A stretch of DNA of 56,237 bases from Rummeliibacillus sp. POC4 (GCF_003576525.1 NZ_QWUA01000027.1:1-56237), one strand, 5' to 3'. Shown: positions 45,362-55,951, counted from the first letter of the stretch. Numbers and translations are program-made. The notes: generated by a model from the letters alone, not told the origin.

Positions 45362-46408
45362 TTAATGATTTAGCTCTGTTTGAATTTCTTTTAAAAATGT
45401 TGCGCCAACATGATTTTTATACAGCGAATAAAGTGGCTTGAATTTAAGCTTCCATTTATTTTGTTCTGCAACAGACAATGTATTTATTTTAATATGATCT
45501 TGTTTTTTCAACTTTTCTAAATCATTCGAGTTCATTTCTTTCGCCATTTGAAAATTCCACTCAGTTGCTTCTTTCATCGCACTCAGCACATCTTCTTGAA
45601 GCTTTTGGGGAAGACTGTTCCAAAAGTCTTCATTCATTAAAACTGAATAACCTAATAAGCCATGATTCGTTAATGTAATGTTATTTTGGACTTTATAAAA
45701 TCCTTTCGAATAAATATTCGATAACGTATTTTCTTGTGCATCAATTTCATGGTTTTCAATTTCCGTATATAATTCATCAAATGATGTATTCACTGATTTT
45801 GCACCAAGTAATTCAAATTGCGTTTGTAATACTTTACTTGGCATAGCACGTACTTTTATATTCTTAAAATCTTCTAATCTTACTAAAGGCTTTTCTTCCG
45901 AAATCATTTGTTTAAAGCCATTGTTCCAAAATGCTAATCCTTTTATATTTACGTGATTCAACTGGTTAAGTAATTGTTCGCCTATACGCCCATTTAATAC
46001 GTTTTCTACCTCTTCATCCGTATGGAATAAGTAAGGTAAGTCTAATACTTCCCAAGAAGGAATCGTTTTTGTCATCTTAGAAAAGGTAGGAGCAATCATT
46101 TGAACATCATTATTCTGTAATGCTTTTAACTCATTATTATCATTATAAAGCATGCCATTAGGATAAATAACGACATGTATTCGTCCATTCGATTTTTGCT
46201 CTAAAAGCTCAGCAAATTTAATAGCTGCTTGACCTTTCGGCGTATCCTCTGCCACTACATGGCTAAAATTGATCACGATTTGCTTATTTAAGCCTTGTTG
46301 TTCTTCATCCACCGGTAACGTTGAATTTTGCCAAAATTGCTGACTATAACCGATATAGCTAAGAAGCAGCACAATTGTTAAAATGGCGGTTGTAATATAA
46401 ATTTTCAT
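45362..46408 (-). CDS. dctB: DctB-like dicarboxylate-binding protein (TRAP SBP family)
   Basis: 348 residues: an N-terminal membrane anchor (IYITTAILTIVLLLSYIGY) and a TRAP-type DctP-family binding domain (HVVAEDTPKGQAAIKFAELL, KVRAMPSKVLQTQFELLGA). In B. subtilis DctB is a C4-dicarboxylate binding protein, probably assisting the DctS sensor rather than a TRAP transporter; no TRAP membrane genes are present here either. I chose ATG 46408: the longer frame to 46516 overlaps the divergent dctS gene and lacks a signal. Confidence 0.82.
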   Translation of the reverse strand: MKIYITTAILTIVLLLSYIGYSQQFWQNSTLPVDEEQQGLNKQIVINFSHVVAEDTPKGQAAIKFAELLEQKSNGRIHVVIYPNGMLYNDNNELKALQNNDVQMIAPTFSKMTKTIPSWEVLDLPYLFHTDEEVENVLNGRIGEQLLNQLNHVNIKGLAFWNNGFKQMISEEKPLVRLEDFKNIKVRAMPSKVLQTQFELLGAKSVNTSFDELYTEIENHEIDAQENTLSNIYSKGFYKVQNNITLTNHGLLGYSVLMNEDFWNSLPQKLQEDVLSAMKEATEWNFQMAKEMNSNDLEKLKKQDHIKINTLSVAEQNKWKLKFKPLYSLYKNHVGATFLKEIQTELNH

Positions 46409-46498
46409 GCAATCACCAACATTCTGACATTTTCTTTCTATTCTAACATAATTGCAAATGTTACAATATTTATATACTAACAGATTGGAGGACGAGCG

Positions 46499-48097
46499 GT
46501 GAAACGAAAGCAACATCTGTCTATGAACGGCAAAATTATGTCGCTCACCTTCTTCATCATTGTGTTTTCATTTTTAGTTGCAGGGATATTTGTAATTGGG
46601 AATATTTTATCCACTAAAGAAAAGGAACTTGGAAATCAAGCTATGCTGATTGCTAGAACAGTCGCAAAGCTTCCAGAAATCCAACATGAATTACTATCAG
46701 ATAAAAAGCCTCAAGAACAAGCAAAAACCATTAATGAAACAATTGAAGGCATTCGTATTATAAACAAAGCAGATTATATTGTTGTGCTAAATATGGACCA
46801 TATTCGTTTGTCACACCCTGTTAAAGATTTAATAGGCAAAAAGTCAAAAACAAACGATGAAAATGCAGCTTTTACCGAGCATTATTATTTGTCAAAGGCA
46901 AAAGGTGAGGTAGGTACGACAATTCGAGCTTTTGTCCCGATTATGGATGCTAAACACAAGCAAATAGGTGTCGTCATTGTAGGGTACAACTTACCAAGTA
47001 TTTTCGAAATTTTGTATGGGATTCGAAAAGAAATTTTAGTTGCTACATTATTGTCCCTCCTATTTGGTGCATGGGGCGCATGGATCCTTGGACGTAATAT
47101 GAAGAAGCAAATGTTTGATCTAGAGCCACATGAAATTGCCAAAATGTATACAGAACGGACAGAAACGTTCAACGCTATGCATGAAGGAATCATTACGATT
47201 GATAATGAGTTTACAGTTACTATATTCAATACAAAGGCAAAACAAATTTTAGGGGTTACAGAAGACAATTTAGTCGGTAAGAAAATATATGATATTTTAC
47301 CTGATACACGGTTGCCAGAAATTCTTGATTATAATATCCCTATTTATAACAAAGAGCTCTTGATCAATCAGCATACGATTATGAGTAACCGGGTACCAAT
47401 TGAAGTTGACGGCAAAACGGTAGGTGCAATTGCAATCTTCCAAGACCGTACAGAAGTGAAAAAGTTAGCAGAAGAGCTTACAGGCGTGAAAGAGTTTGTA
47501 CAAGCTTTACGTATTCAAAATCACGAGCATAAAAATAAGATTCATACAATCGCTGGACTCTTGCAATTAGGTCATTATCAACAGGCGCTTAACTATATTG
47601 AAGAAGTAAAAGATAAACAAGAAGAAATAGCAAACTTCTTAAATGATCGTATTAAAAACCAAAATATATCCGGTTTGTTATTAAGTAAGATCAATCACGG
47701 GAAAGAATTAGGAATTAGCGTTGAAATTGATATGAATAGTCAACTAACTTATTTACCGGAGCAGTTAGATTTTAATGATTTCGTCGTTATTATAGGGAAC
47801 CTGATTGAAAATGCTTTTGATGCATTGCAATTAGCTAAAAAAGACGAAAAGAAAGTAATGATTAGTATCGATCAAGATGACGAAACTTTATCTGTTTTAG
47901 TGGAAGATAACGGGGTCGGTATGTCACAAGAAGTAATTGAACGTATCTTTGATAACGGTTATACAACAAAAAGAAATGAGAATCACGGAATCGGCCTTTA
48001 TTTAATACAAGATATCGTAAAAAAATTTGACGGTACGATAGACGTTACAAGTACACCTGGAGAAGGAACAAGTATTTATGTTACATTTTATGTATAA
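46499..48097 (+). CDS. dctS: DctS-like C4-dicarboxylate sensor kinase (CitA/DcuS family)
   Basis: 532 residues. Membrane segments at about 15-35 and 178-197 enclose an extracellular PDC sensor domain; then a cytoplasmic PAS domain (about 220-325) and a kinase with H342 in QNHEHKNKIHTIAGLLQLG, the CitA/DcuS-type H-box. The ATPase has NLIENAFDAL and GIGLYLIQDIV. It senses fumarate/succinate-type acids. GTG 46499 follows GGAGG. Divergent from dctB and 14 bp before dctR. Confidence 0.88.
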   Translation: MKRKQHLSMNGKIMSLTFFIIVFSFLVAGIFVIGNILSTKEKELGNQAMLIARTVAKLPEIQHELLSDKKPQEQAKTINETIEGIRIINKADYIVVLNMDHIRLSHPVKDLIGKKSKTNDENAAFTEHYYLSKAKGEVGTTIRAFVPIMDAKHKQIGVVIVGYNLPSIFEILYGIRKEILVATLLSLLFGAWGAWILGRNMKKQMFDLEPHEIAKMYTERTETFNAMHEGIITIDNEFTVTIFNTKAKQILGVTEDNLVGKKIYDILPDTRLPEILDYNIPIYNKELLINQHTIMSNRVPIEVDGKTVGAIAIFQDRTEVKKLAEELTGVKEFVQALRIQNHEHKNKIHTIAGLLQLGHYQQALNYIEEVKDKQEEIANFLNDRIKNQNISGLLLSKINHGKELGISVEIDMNSQLTYLPEQLDFNDFVVIIGNLIENAFDALQLAKKDEKKVMISIDQDDETLSVLVEDNGVGMSQEVIERIFDNGYTTKRNENHGIGLYLIQDIVKKFDGTIDVTSTPGEGTSIYVTFYV

Positions 48098-48111
48098 GAG
48101 GGGTTGAAAGG

Positions 48112-48795
48112 ATGGACCTAATACAAGTTTTACTAGTAGAAGACGATCCGATGGTAAGACAAGTTAATCGTCAATTTATCGAACAAGTACCTGGTTATCA
48201 TTTAATAGGTACGGCTAAAAATGGTGTAGAAGGCATTCAACAAATCAAACAACTTAAACCAGATCTTGTTTTTATGGATATTTTTATGCCAGAACAAGAT
48301 GGTATTGAAACGTTAACAAAGATTCGTGAAAAAGGGTTAAAAGTAGATGTTATTGCTGTTACAGCAGCAAATGATATGAAGACAATTCGAAAAATGCTTC
48401 AATTAGGTGTGTTTGATTATATTATGAAGCCATTTTCGTTTGAACGAATGGAGCATACATTACAAAATTATCGTCAGTTTAAAACGAAAATCGATGGAAA
48501 GAGTGAGATGACTCAATCAGAGTTGGACCTCCTCCTTCATCATCAACAAAAGCCACATCAAACTGATACAAAACTACCTAAAGGACTTAATGCTGCTACT
48601 TTAGAGAAGATTGTCACTTATATTGGTACACAGGAGCAGTCTGTCTCAGCAGAAGAGGTAGCAAATGGTGTTGGGCTTGCGCGTGTGACTGCTCGTAGAT
48701 ATTTAGATTATCTTGAAAAGCAAAACAAAGTGAAGATTGACATTCAATACGGTGGTGTAGGACGTCCGGTCAATCAATATCGCTTAATTTATTAA
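48112..48795 (+). CDS. dctR: DctR-like response regulator (CitB family)
   Basis: 227 residues. Receiver domain with EDD near 10-12 and phosphorylation site D56 in LVFMDIFMPEQDG, then a CitB/DcuR-type C-terminal DNA-binding domain (SAEEVANGVGLARVTARRYLDYL). It should activate dctP. The 40-bp element upstream of both symporter copies is the best candidate binding site. ATG 48112 follows GAGGGGTTGAAAGG. Confidence 0.88.
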   Translation: MDLIQVLLVEDDPMVRQVNRQFIEQVPGYHLIGTAKNGVEGIQQIKQLKPDLVFMDIFMPEQDGIETLTKIREKGLKVDVIAVTAANDMKTIRKMLQLGVFDYIMKPFSFERMEHTLQNYRQFKTKIDGKSEMTQSELDLLLHHQQKPHQTDTKLPKGLNAATLEKIVTYIGTQEQSVSAEEVANGVGLARVTARRYLDYLEKQNKVKIDIQYGGVGRPVNQYRLIY

Positions 48796-48819
48796 CATTA
48801 AATAGATAGGGGAGAGCGT

Positions 48820-49359
48820 ATGGGAGAAGTGAGAGAAGTAAAAGTAGTTCCTTATGATTTCAATTGGCCAATTCTTTTTAGCGAAGAAGCAGAAAGTCTT
48901 GAACAAATACTAGTAGATGAAGTTATCGCTATTCATCATATAGGTAGTACATCAATTCCGTATATGTTTGCTAAGCCTATTATAGATGTACTCGTTGAAG
49001 TGAAAGATATTCAGAAAATAGACTCATATAATGAACAACTAACAAATAACGGTTATATTCCAAAAGGCGAAAACGGAATTCCAGGTAGGCGCTATTTGAT
49101 CAAAGGAACCCTTCTCCATCGCTCACACCATATACATATGTTTCAAACAGGTGATCAGGAAATCGAACGGCATTTAACTTTTCGTGATTATTTAAAAACA
49201 CATCCTGTCGAAGCAAATCAATATGCGGTGTTAAAGCAAACATTAGCTCAGCAATACCCAACGAATATTGAAGAATATATTAAGGGAAAGCATGACCTCA
49301 TACAAGAGATAGATCAAAGGGCTAAAGCTTGGAAAGAAGCCTGTAGAGGAACTATTTAG
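48820..49359 (+). CDS. GrpB family (UPF0157) nucleotidyltransferase-fold protein
   Basis: 179 residues. VVPYDFNWPILFSEEAESL and IHHIGSTSIPYMFAKPIIDVLVEV are the GrpB/UPF0157 signature, part of the nucleotidyltransferase superfamily (GS and D-x-D-like elements). Cytoplasmic; substrate unknown. It starts 25 bp after dctR with GGGGAG, probably by readthrough. Confidence 0.83.
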   Translation: MGEVREVKVVPYDFNWPILFSEEAESLEQILVDEVIAIHHIGSTSIPYMFAKPIIDVLVEVKDIQKIDSYNEQLTNNGYIPKGENGIPGRRYLIKGTLLHRSHHIHMFQTGDQEIERHLTFRDYLKTHPVEANQYAVLKQTLAQQYPTNIEEYIKGKHDLIQEIDQRAKAWKEACRGTI

Positions 49360-49398
49360 CCTAAGAGGTTTTAATAACTTAATGGAGGGGGATATAGA

Positions 49399-49854
49399 TT
49401 GATCAAAAAGATTAACATTAAGAATCTAGAAAGCGCTGAACGTGTTTTGAGTGTTCAATTTCCATCTTATAGGATAGAAGCAGCGTTACTAGATAATTAT
49501 GAAATACCTCCTTTGAAAGATACTGTTGCGTCATTACATAATTGTGATGAAACATTCTTTGGATATTTTATAGATGAAGAGTTGTGTGGCGTAATATCGG
49601 TGAAACTTGAGGAAGATATAGTAGATATCCATCGTTTATTTGTTCATCCTAATCATTTGAGAAAAGGAATTGCAAAAAAACTTCTATACTTTCTTCAGGA
49701 AGAATTTCATGATGCAAAAAAAATGATTGTAACAACTGGCTCCAAAAATTCACCAGCCATAGAATTTTATCAAAAGAATGGTTTTACAATGTTAAAAGAA
49801 TTAACAGTTGAAGAGAATTTATCTTTGACCTTATTCGAAAAAAATATGAACTAA
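49399..49854 (+). CDS. GNAT family acetyltransferase
   Basis: 151 residues. The acetyl-CoA loop is FVHPNHLRKGIAKKLLYFL, and SKNSPAIEFYQKNGFTMLKEL closes the fold. TTG 49399 follows GGAGGGGGA. Substrate unknown. It shares a terminator with the convergent MFS gene. Confidence 0.8.
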   Translation: MIKKINIKNLESAERVLSVQFPSYRIEAALLDNYEIPPLKDTVASLHNCDETFFGYFIDEELCGVISVKLEEDIVDIHRLFVHPNHLRKGIAKKLLYFLQEEFHDAKKMIVTTGSKNSPAIEFYQKNGFTMLKELTVEENLSLTLFEKNMN

Positions 49855-49888
49855 AAAAGAGAGCATTAAGCAAATTGCTCTCTTTTTT
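49853..49888. terminator. Bidirectional terminator
   Basis: AAAAAAGAGAGC / GCTCTCTTTTTT between convergent GNAT and MFS genes. Confidence 0.9.
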
Positions 49889-51107
49889 TTACATAATATA
49901 ACCCATGATACATGATGAAAATACCTAGAAAAATAATAATTGCAATCCAAATCGACATTTGCCAAGGTAAAAGGTATGCACCTAAGATCAATGAAGCGTT
50001 ACTCAGCAAGGTAGCTCCGTTAAAGCTTAAGCTAGAAAACGCTAAGTAGGAACCTCTTTGGTCTTCTGGAATGCAATTTGCTTGTTCTGTGTTAAAAACA
50101 GGTGAATACAATAGTTCTCCAAGTGTAGCGATAAATCCTAATAAGATTAGAACAAAAAAGTTATTAGCGGAAGTTATTAAACTATAACCAATACCATATA
50201 AGATTAACCCTATTAAGAGTATTTTCTTATTGGATAATGATTTAGTCAAATTTGCTATTAAGAAAGTAAAACAAACAACTAATAACGTATTTTCAACGTT
50301 TAAAATACTATACATCCGTACCCCTTCAATTTCAAAATTGAATATTGAAATGGTATCAAATGTTTCTTTAAGGCGTACGCTTATATAACTACTAAGAGAA
50401 CGTTCAGCAGTAAATACAAACATAAACCCTAACACTAACTGTACAAAACGTTTATCCATTAATGCGGTTTGATAGCTTTGTAATAAGTCAATAAACATAT
50501 TGTCATTGGTTTTCTTTCTTACTGATACTTGTTCATCTTCTAACCAGATAAAATATGCTACTGAAATACCATAAGTAATAATGGTTAAAATAGCGAATAA
50601 TAAAATTTGATGATTGATGTATAGTAACCCGCCTAAAATTGCTCCAAGACTGATAGACAAATTCGTTAACCAATACTCTAATGTATAAATAGCTTTTCTA
50701 TTTTTAGGCGTTGATGAATCCAATATGATAGCTTCTAAAGCAGGACGCCCTAAATTGTTTGAGAAGATAAATAGCAAGTAAATGACCGCGAATAAGTAAA
50801 TCGGTCTTTTTTCAGGAATAAGACATAGAGTCATGATTAATAGAAATGTAGGCGCAATCGTAGATGTCCAATAGAGAAGATGCTTTCGTTTAAAGCGATC
50901 TGCTAAATAACCTCCAATAATCCCAGAAATAAAACTTACAGCCACAGAGATTACTAATATAATTCCTGCATAAATTTTATTTTTCTCTTGTGTAAAAAAC
51001 AACGCCATGAACGGCATCACAGAATTTGAAGCCATTCGATTGAAAAATGATGTGATTAATCGTAATTTAATATTTTGTGGTAATTGAAAAATATTCATGT
51101 TGTTCAC
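49866..51107 (-). CDS. MFS transporter paired with an SgrR-like regulator
   Basis: 413 residues, about twelve membrane segments. GGYLADRFKRKHLLYW is the MFS loop 2-3 motif (G-x-L-A-D-R-x-G/K-R-K). Divergently transcribed from an SgrR-type regulator gene with an 89-bp gap, a pairing that suggests the regulator controls it. Drug or sugar efflux are both possible. Confidence 0.82.
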   Translation of the reverse strand: MNNMNIFQLPQNIKLRLITSFFNRMASNSVMPFMALFFTQEKNKIYAGIILVISVAVSFISGIIGGYLADRFKRKHLLYWTSTIAPTFLLIMTLCLIPEKRPIYLFAVIYLLFIFSNNLGRPALEAIILDSSTPKNRKAIYTLEYWLTNLSISLGAILGGLLYINHQILLFAILTIITYGISVAYFIWLEDEQVSVRKKTNDNMFIDLLQSYQTALMDKRFVQLVLGFMFVFTAERSLSSYISVRLKETFDTISIFNFEIEGVRMYSILNVENTLLVVCFTFLIANLTKSLSNKKILLIGLILYGIGYSLITSANNFFVLILLGFIATLGELLYSPVFNTEQANCIPEDQRGSYLAFSSLSFNGATLLSNASLILGAYLLPWQMSIWIAIIIFLGIFIMYHGLYYVKKREQFA

Positions 51108-51128
51108 CTCTCTCTTTTCAATAATAGT

Positions 51129-51181
51129 AAACTAGACTTATAATGTTAAAAATAGACAATATAGAAAATGATGTCTAGTTT
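51129..51181. promoter_or_regulatory. Inverted repeat in the MFS/SgrR divergent promoter region
   Basis: AAACTAGAC (51129-51137) and GTCTAGTTT (51173-51181) are perfect 9-bp arms 35 bp apart, with a further TAGAC half-site between. A likely operator for the adjacent regulator, allowing looping or two-site binding. Confidence 0.5.
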
Positions 51182-51196
51182 TGAAAGGGTGAGAGA

Positions 51197-52858
51197 ATGG
51201 ATAGTATGCTTTTAAAGCTTTATCAAAACGTTAAGACAGGGGAATGTAAGCAACAACAAGTTGCTAATGTACTAGGACTATCACTTAAACAAACAACGCG
51301 TTTGTTACGGAAATGGCAAGATAATGGTTGGATAAGATACATACCTGGTAAAGGAAGAGGGAATAGCTCATATATTGAATGGCTAAAACCAGTTGAAACG
51401 ATTTATCTTAAAGAGGCAATCCGATTGTTGGAAGAGGAATCTGTAGAAAATGCAGCGAAATTACTAACGTTCGATTGGTCTCCTTCAAGTAAGGAGCGGT
51501 TAACGACTCTATTTCAAACAAAAATTGGATTTATACAAGATGAAAACGATAGCCTTATCATTCCGTTACGTTTTCGATTTATCTCATTTCATCCTTTAGA
51601 GGCAATAGATGTATATAGCGCTAATATGGTCACTACACTTTATGATCGTCTTATTAATGTTGACGAAGCAGGGGACTTTACTCCAGGGATTGCGCATAGT
51701 TGGGAATGTTTAGAAGGGAAATTTCGTATTTATCTAAGAAAAGGTGTTCGTTTTCATGATGGCTCGCTGTTAACAGCTTCAGATGTTGTATCGTGTTTAG
51801 AAAAGCTTAGAAGGCATCCTAGACATGTTGACATTTGGGAACCTGTTTATCGTATTTATTCGCCAGCACCTTATGTAGTAGATTTTGATCTTCATTCATT
51901 TGCAGATTATATGCTGCCTCTATTAAGTAATACATATGCAAGTATCTATAAAGCGTACGAAGGAAATTTAATTGGAACAGGTCCTTTTTATCTTGTTGAA
52001 GATAATGAAACAAGAACGCTTATAAAGGCATTTGATACTTATTATAAAGAACGTCCACTACTTGATAGAATTGAGTTTATTCAAGTACCTACAGATTTTG
52101 AAATCATCTATCATACTTCTCAAACAGATGAAGCAGATGAGTTGTTTGAAGTGAAAAGTGATTCTGGATTTGGTGTAGTTGTTATGAATTATTGTCATGA
52201 ATCTCCGCTTGAAAATCCAGATTTACGTCATTATATCCATCAAATCATTGCAAAATATCGTCATGAAATAGCTTCACATGAAAGTTTTAAAGGCTCTTAT
52301 TATCCAAATGCAGAAGGGTTTCAGTTGGGGAATAGGGAAGCGTTTAACATTCCTCTCGTAAAAGAAAAACCTCGTATATATAGACCACTTAAAATGCAAG
52401 TAGTTAACTATACGAAGGAAATGTCATATTGGTTGAAAGAGAAAATAGAAGCAGCTGGTATTCAGATAGAGATTGTTCATAAAACGTTTAATGATGCCCT
52501 CTATGGGAATTTAAAAGATATTGAAGCGGATATTACTATATTCGGTGAAGTATATGAAGTGAATCCGCAATATTCGTTCTTTCATCTAGTAAAGGGATTA
52601 GATTATTTAATTTCAGAAGCATTTTCTGTCGATTCTGATATAAAGGAATTATCCTCAAACTATAAATGTACATCGATTGCAAATTGGACGGAATTAAATC
52701 ATCAAATTGAAAAAATGTTAATCGAAAAATCGATTCTAATTCCACTTTACTATTCAAAAAGAATGATACCGTTTACTACAGATCTTCAAAATATTTCTAT
52801 AAAAAGCTTTGGTTATGTAGACTTCTCAAGTTTATGGTTGAAACCACATATTCTTTGA
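51197..52858 (+). CDS. SgrR-type transcriptional regulator (HTH plus SBP_bac_5 domain)
   Basis: 553 residues. The N-terminal winged helix (residues 1-60: QQQVANVLGLSLKQTTRLLRKW) is followed by a solute-binding domain of oligopeptide-binding type (from about 130: VTTLYDRLIN, WECLEGKFRIYLRKGVRFHDG, LTASDVVSCLEKL). No signal peptide, so it is cytoplasmic and binds its ligand there, like SgrR. It probably controls the divergent MFS gene. ATG 51197 follows AAAGGGTGAG. Confidence 0.82.
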   Translation: MDSMLLKLYQNVKTGECKQQQVANVLGLSLKQTTRLLRKWQDNGWIRYIPGKGRGNSSYIEWLKPVETIYLKEAIRLLEEESVENAAKLLTFDWSPSSKERLTTLFQTKIGFIQDENDSLIIPLRFRFISFHPLEAIDVYSANMVTTLYDRLINVDEAGDFTPGIAHSWECLEGKFRIYLRKGVRFHDGSLLTASDVVSCLEKLRRHPRHVDIWEPVYRIYSPAPYVVDFDLHSFADYMLPLLSNTYASIYKAYEGNLIGTGPFYLVEDNETRTLIKAFDTYYKERPLLDRIEFIQVPTDFEIIYHTSQTDEADELFEVKSDSGFGVVVMNYCHESPLENPDLRHYIHQIIAKYRHEIASHESFKGSYYPNAEGFQLGNREAFNIPLVKEKPRIYRPLKMQVVNYTKEMSYWLKEKIEAAGIQIEIVHKTFNDALYGNLKDIEADITIFGEVYEVNPQYSFFHLVKGLDYLISEAFSVDSDIKELSSNYKCTSIANWTELNHQIEKMLIEKSILIPLYYSKRMIPFTTDLQNISIKSFGYVDFSSLWLKPHIL

Positions 52859-52896
52859 ATGGCTTTAGCAAAGAGGACTAACTTATATAAAAATAA

Positions 52897-52925
52897 CCAT
52901 CATACCGATAATATGATGGATATTT
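52897..52925. terminator. Bidirectional terminator
   Basis: CCATCATA / TATGATGG hairpin between convergent genes, followed by TATTTTTAT. Confidence 0.75.
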
Positions 52926-53456
52926 TTATAGTATTCTTTCAGCAGATTTAGTTTTTAAGTACTCCAAAAACGTTTGGACATCTTTCTTGGATTTTAATAT
53001 GATAATTTGTTTATTTTCAGGCAAGTCATGAAGCTTTCTTAAAATATCAGGTCTTTTCATCTTAGGATAATTCCATATCCATCTTAAAAAATCAAAATCA
53101 AATTTTTCTTCGCAACCTTCTCCCATATCAGGCCTTGTTTTATTTCTGTATTTCAACATCCTTTTGAGAGCACGGTAAGTACAAATTGTTCTATTTATAT
53201 CAAGAAAGATGATTGTATCTGCTGCATCCATCCTAATATCCAATGTCCCTCCATAATTTCCATCAATAAGCCATTCATCTTTTTTGACTAAATCTGTTTG
53301 AATGCTTATTTGTTCTTCCTTTGAAACGCCTTCCCAATTAGCTTTCCAAAATATCGCATCTAGATGGTATACCTGTATGTTTAAAATATTACCTAACTGT
53401 CTAGCTAATGTAGATTTTCCTGAACCTCCTGAACCGATAAGCATAATCTTTTTCAT
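52926..53456 (-). CDS. FlaR-like P-loop nucleotide kinase
   Basis: 176 residues. Walker A is GSGGSGKSTLAR near 8-19, followed by YHLDAIFWKANW and WLIDGNYGGTLDIRMDAADTI, the pattern of adenylate kinase-like proteins annotated as DNA topology modulation protein FlaR. Actual activity is uncharacterised; a small-molecule kinase is likely. ATG 53456 follows AAGGAGAC. Confidence 0.8.
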   Translation of the reverse strand: MKKIMLIGSGGSGKSTLARQLGNILNIQVYHLDAIFWKANWEGVSKEEQISIQTDLVKKDEWLIDGNYGGTLDIRMDAADTIIFLDINRTICTYRALKRMLKYRNKTRPDMGEGCEEKFDFDFLRWIWNYPKMKRPDILRKLHDLPENKQIIILKSKKDVQTFLEYLKTKSAERIL

Positions 53457-53697
53457 AAAAGTCTCCTTATGAATAACTATTGTTGAAGTAGTACGATTAC
53501 ATTATAAACCTAACAGATAATAACTTTTATTGTAATTTTAATAAAATGTAAAGAAATTGAAATAAAAGTTAATTCTAATGAAAAAATGTGGCGTATTTTT
53601 AAATAATTTGAAAAAATTGTATCACTGATGTTTATTAATCATATAAATAAGGGAATAGTGTGTAGTAGAAATAGAGGATAGGAAAGGGGGATCAGTA

Positions 53698-53979
53698 TTG
53701 TTTTTGGTTTATATCGTACTGATTTTATCTACATGCTTAATCCCGTTAGTATTAATCGATATGAGAATAAAAGTATCAGAGAAACAATTTGAAAAAGCCA
53801 TAAAAAATTTAGAATCGATGGATGATAATGTAAGTATTAATATTCAAAAAACTATACAGAATTCATATCAAATAACAGAATTAAAAACGATGATAATACA
53901 CATATATAAAACCATGAAATGGAAGATCCGAAGTGGATATACAAGAATAAAGACGCACAAGAATAACGAAAAGACATAA
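53698..53979 (+). CDS. Small membrane protein with a charged cytoplasmic tail
   Basis: 93 residues. One N-terminal membrane segment (FLVYIVLILSTCLIPLVLI), then a charged helical part (EKQFEKAIKNLESMDDN) and a basic C-terminus. TTG 53698 follows GGAAAGGGGGA. No family recognised. Flanked by AT-rich non-coding DNA. Confidence 0.55.
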   Translation: MFLVYIVLILSTCLIPLVLIDMRIKVSEKQFEKAIKNLESMDDNVSINIQKTIQNSYQITELKTMIIHIYKTMKWKIRSGYTRIKTHKNNEKT

Positions 53980-54050
53980 TTATATACGGAGCATTTGGTG
54001 TGAAATCCATTTGATAAAGATAAATTATTAAACAAATAAATAATACGGTG

Positions 54051-54087
54051 AAAAACTTCAGTATATAAAAATGCTGAAGTTTTTATT
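54051..54087. terminator. Intrinsic terminator after the 93-aa gene
   Basis: AAAAACTTCAG / CTGAAGTTTTT hairpin with flanking A and T runs. Confidence 0.8.
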
Positions 54088-54197
54088 TTGTTTAAAAACT
54101 TAAAATATCTCACTATTTCAAGTATACTTTTGTAATGAAACGTAACTGCCTAGAATTTATATTATGACCGGGGCGTAGTTTAGAATAGCGATAAACA

Positions 54198-54569
54198 CTA
54201 TTCTATTCTGAATCTATGACGACTTTTTTTCACTTCTTCCATATCGATGTATTTTACACTATATTCAATTACATCGTTTATAAATAAATGATGTTTTTTC
54301 GCAAATATTTTAACCTGTTCGAGTAATTCTGAATCGTATGTAGTTTTATATTGTACACGATCTTTAGGACGGCACTTCTTATCAAACGTAATAGTATCTA
54401 GCTCTATTAGATTTTTCAGACCAGATTCCAATAAATAATTTACATGGGTGTCATTTTCAACAGCAATCTTATCTAATTGATTTAATAATGATTTACTAAT
54501 ATTTGTTCTAAATTTTACTCTTGCTGTATCAATTGATTGATACAATTTACCGTTTATATTTTTCCACAT
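54198..54569 (-). CDS. Double ribbon-helix-helix-like DNA-binding protein
   Basis: 123 residues with two successive units of the RHH layout: VKFRTNISKSLLNQLDKIA then VNYLLESGLKNLI, and VQYKTTYDSELLEQVKIFAKK then INDVIEYSVKYI. RHH proteins normally work as dimers; here two units in one chain could act as one dimer. It follows the endonuclease gene by 17 bp on the same strand, so they look cotranscribed. A short hairpin at 54181-54205 overlaps its stop codon. Confidence 0.6.
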   Translation of the reverse strand: MWKNINGKLYQSIDTARVKFRTNISKSLLNQLDKIAVENDTHVNYLLESGLKNLIELDTITFDKKCRPKDRVQYKTTYDSELLEQVKIFAKKHHLFINDVIEYSVKYIDMEEVKKSRHRFRIE

Positions 54570-54586
54570 TGCATTCAGTCCTTATT

Positions 54587-55396
<810 letters not shown>

Positions 55397-55543
55397 TTAG
55401 TGATTTTCTACTTGAGATACACTAAATACTTCTTTATTTATATAATGCGAACTAACGTTCTGTTGGTCAAGAAAAGTGCTAATTTCATCTTCTTACTTCA
55501 ATATTACATCTTCATTGTCTACTTACATAGTCAATATAACGCT

Positions 55544-55560
55544 AAAAACTACTTATCTAG
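55544..55560. repeat. 17-bp direct repeat, left copy
   Basis: AAAAACTACTTATCTAG here matches 16 of 17 bases of 56212-56228. The two copies flank the MFS remnant. Confidence 0.45.
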
Positions 55561-55569
55561 GTTAAAAAT

Positions 55570-55610
55570 AATAAAAAAGTTGCTGCCCGCAAAATACAGA
55601 CAGCAACTTC
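55570..55610 (-). terminator. Terminator downstream of the MFS remnant
   Basis: AAGTTGCTG / CAGCAACTT hairpin; on the minus strand it is followed by a T-run. It is the original terminator of the lost pump. Confidence 0.8.
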
Positions 55611-55648
55611 AAGTACCTATGATTTAAAAATAAAGAGATTTATTAAAT

Positions 55649-55951
55649 TTAAGACACTTGTATTTCAACCTTTTTCGGTTTCGGTGTAAACCAAGCTAAA
55701 ACAAATGTGATACAAGCAAGTATAAACAAGTAGAAATATGTCTCGCCGGCTGCTGTTGCTAGTGGTGATGTTGTTGATACTTTCATTGCGTGTGTTAACT
55801 GTGTTGAGTAAATTGTGACAATGACAGCAGTACCGACTGCACCGGCTAACTGGCGTACTGTATTGTTTACTGCTGAACCATGCGACGCTAATTCGCGTGG
55901 CAATGCGTTGAGAGCCGCTGTATTAAGTGGCATGGTGATAACCTGAAACAA
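55649..55951 (-). pseudogene. 3' remnant of a DHA2-type MFS drug transporter
   Basis: 100 residues equal to the C-terminus of EmrB/QacA-like 14-segment pumps: MPLNTAALNALPRELASHGS, then VRQLAGAVGTAVIVTIYS and a last membrane segment. The other 350 or so residues are missing, with non-coding DNA upstream. The first codons (MFQVITMP) are internal in intact proteins. A truncated gene. Confidence 0.75.

Noticed and set aside
46409-46498. A third copy of the 40-bp dct element between dctB and dctS
   Set aside because: I looked in both orientations and found no match.
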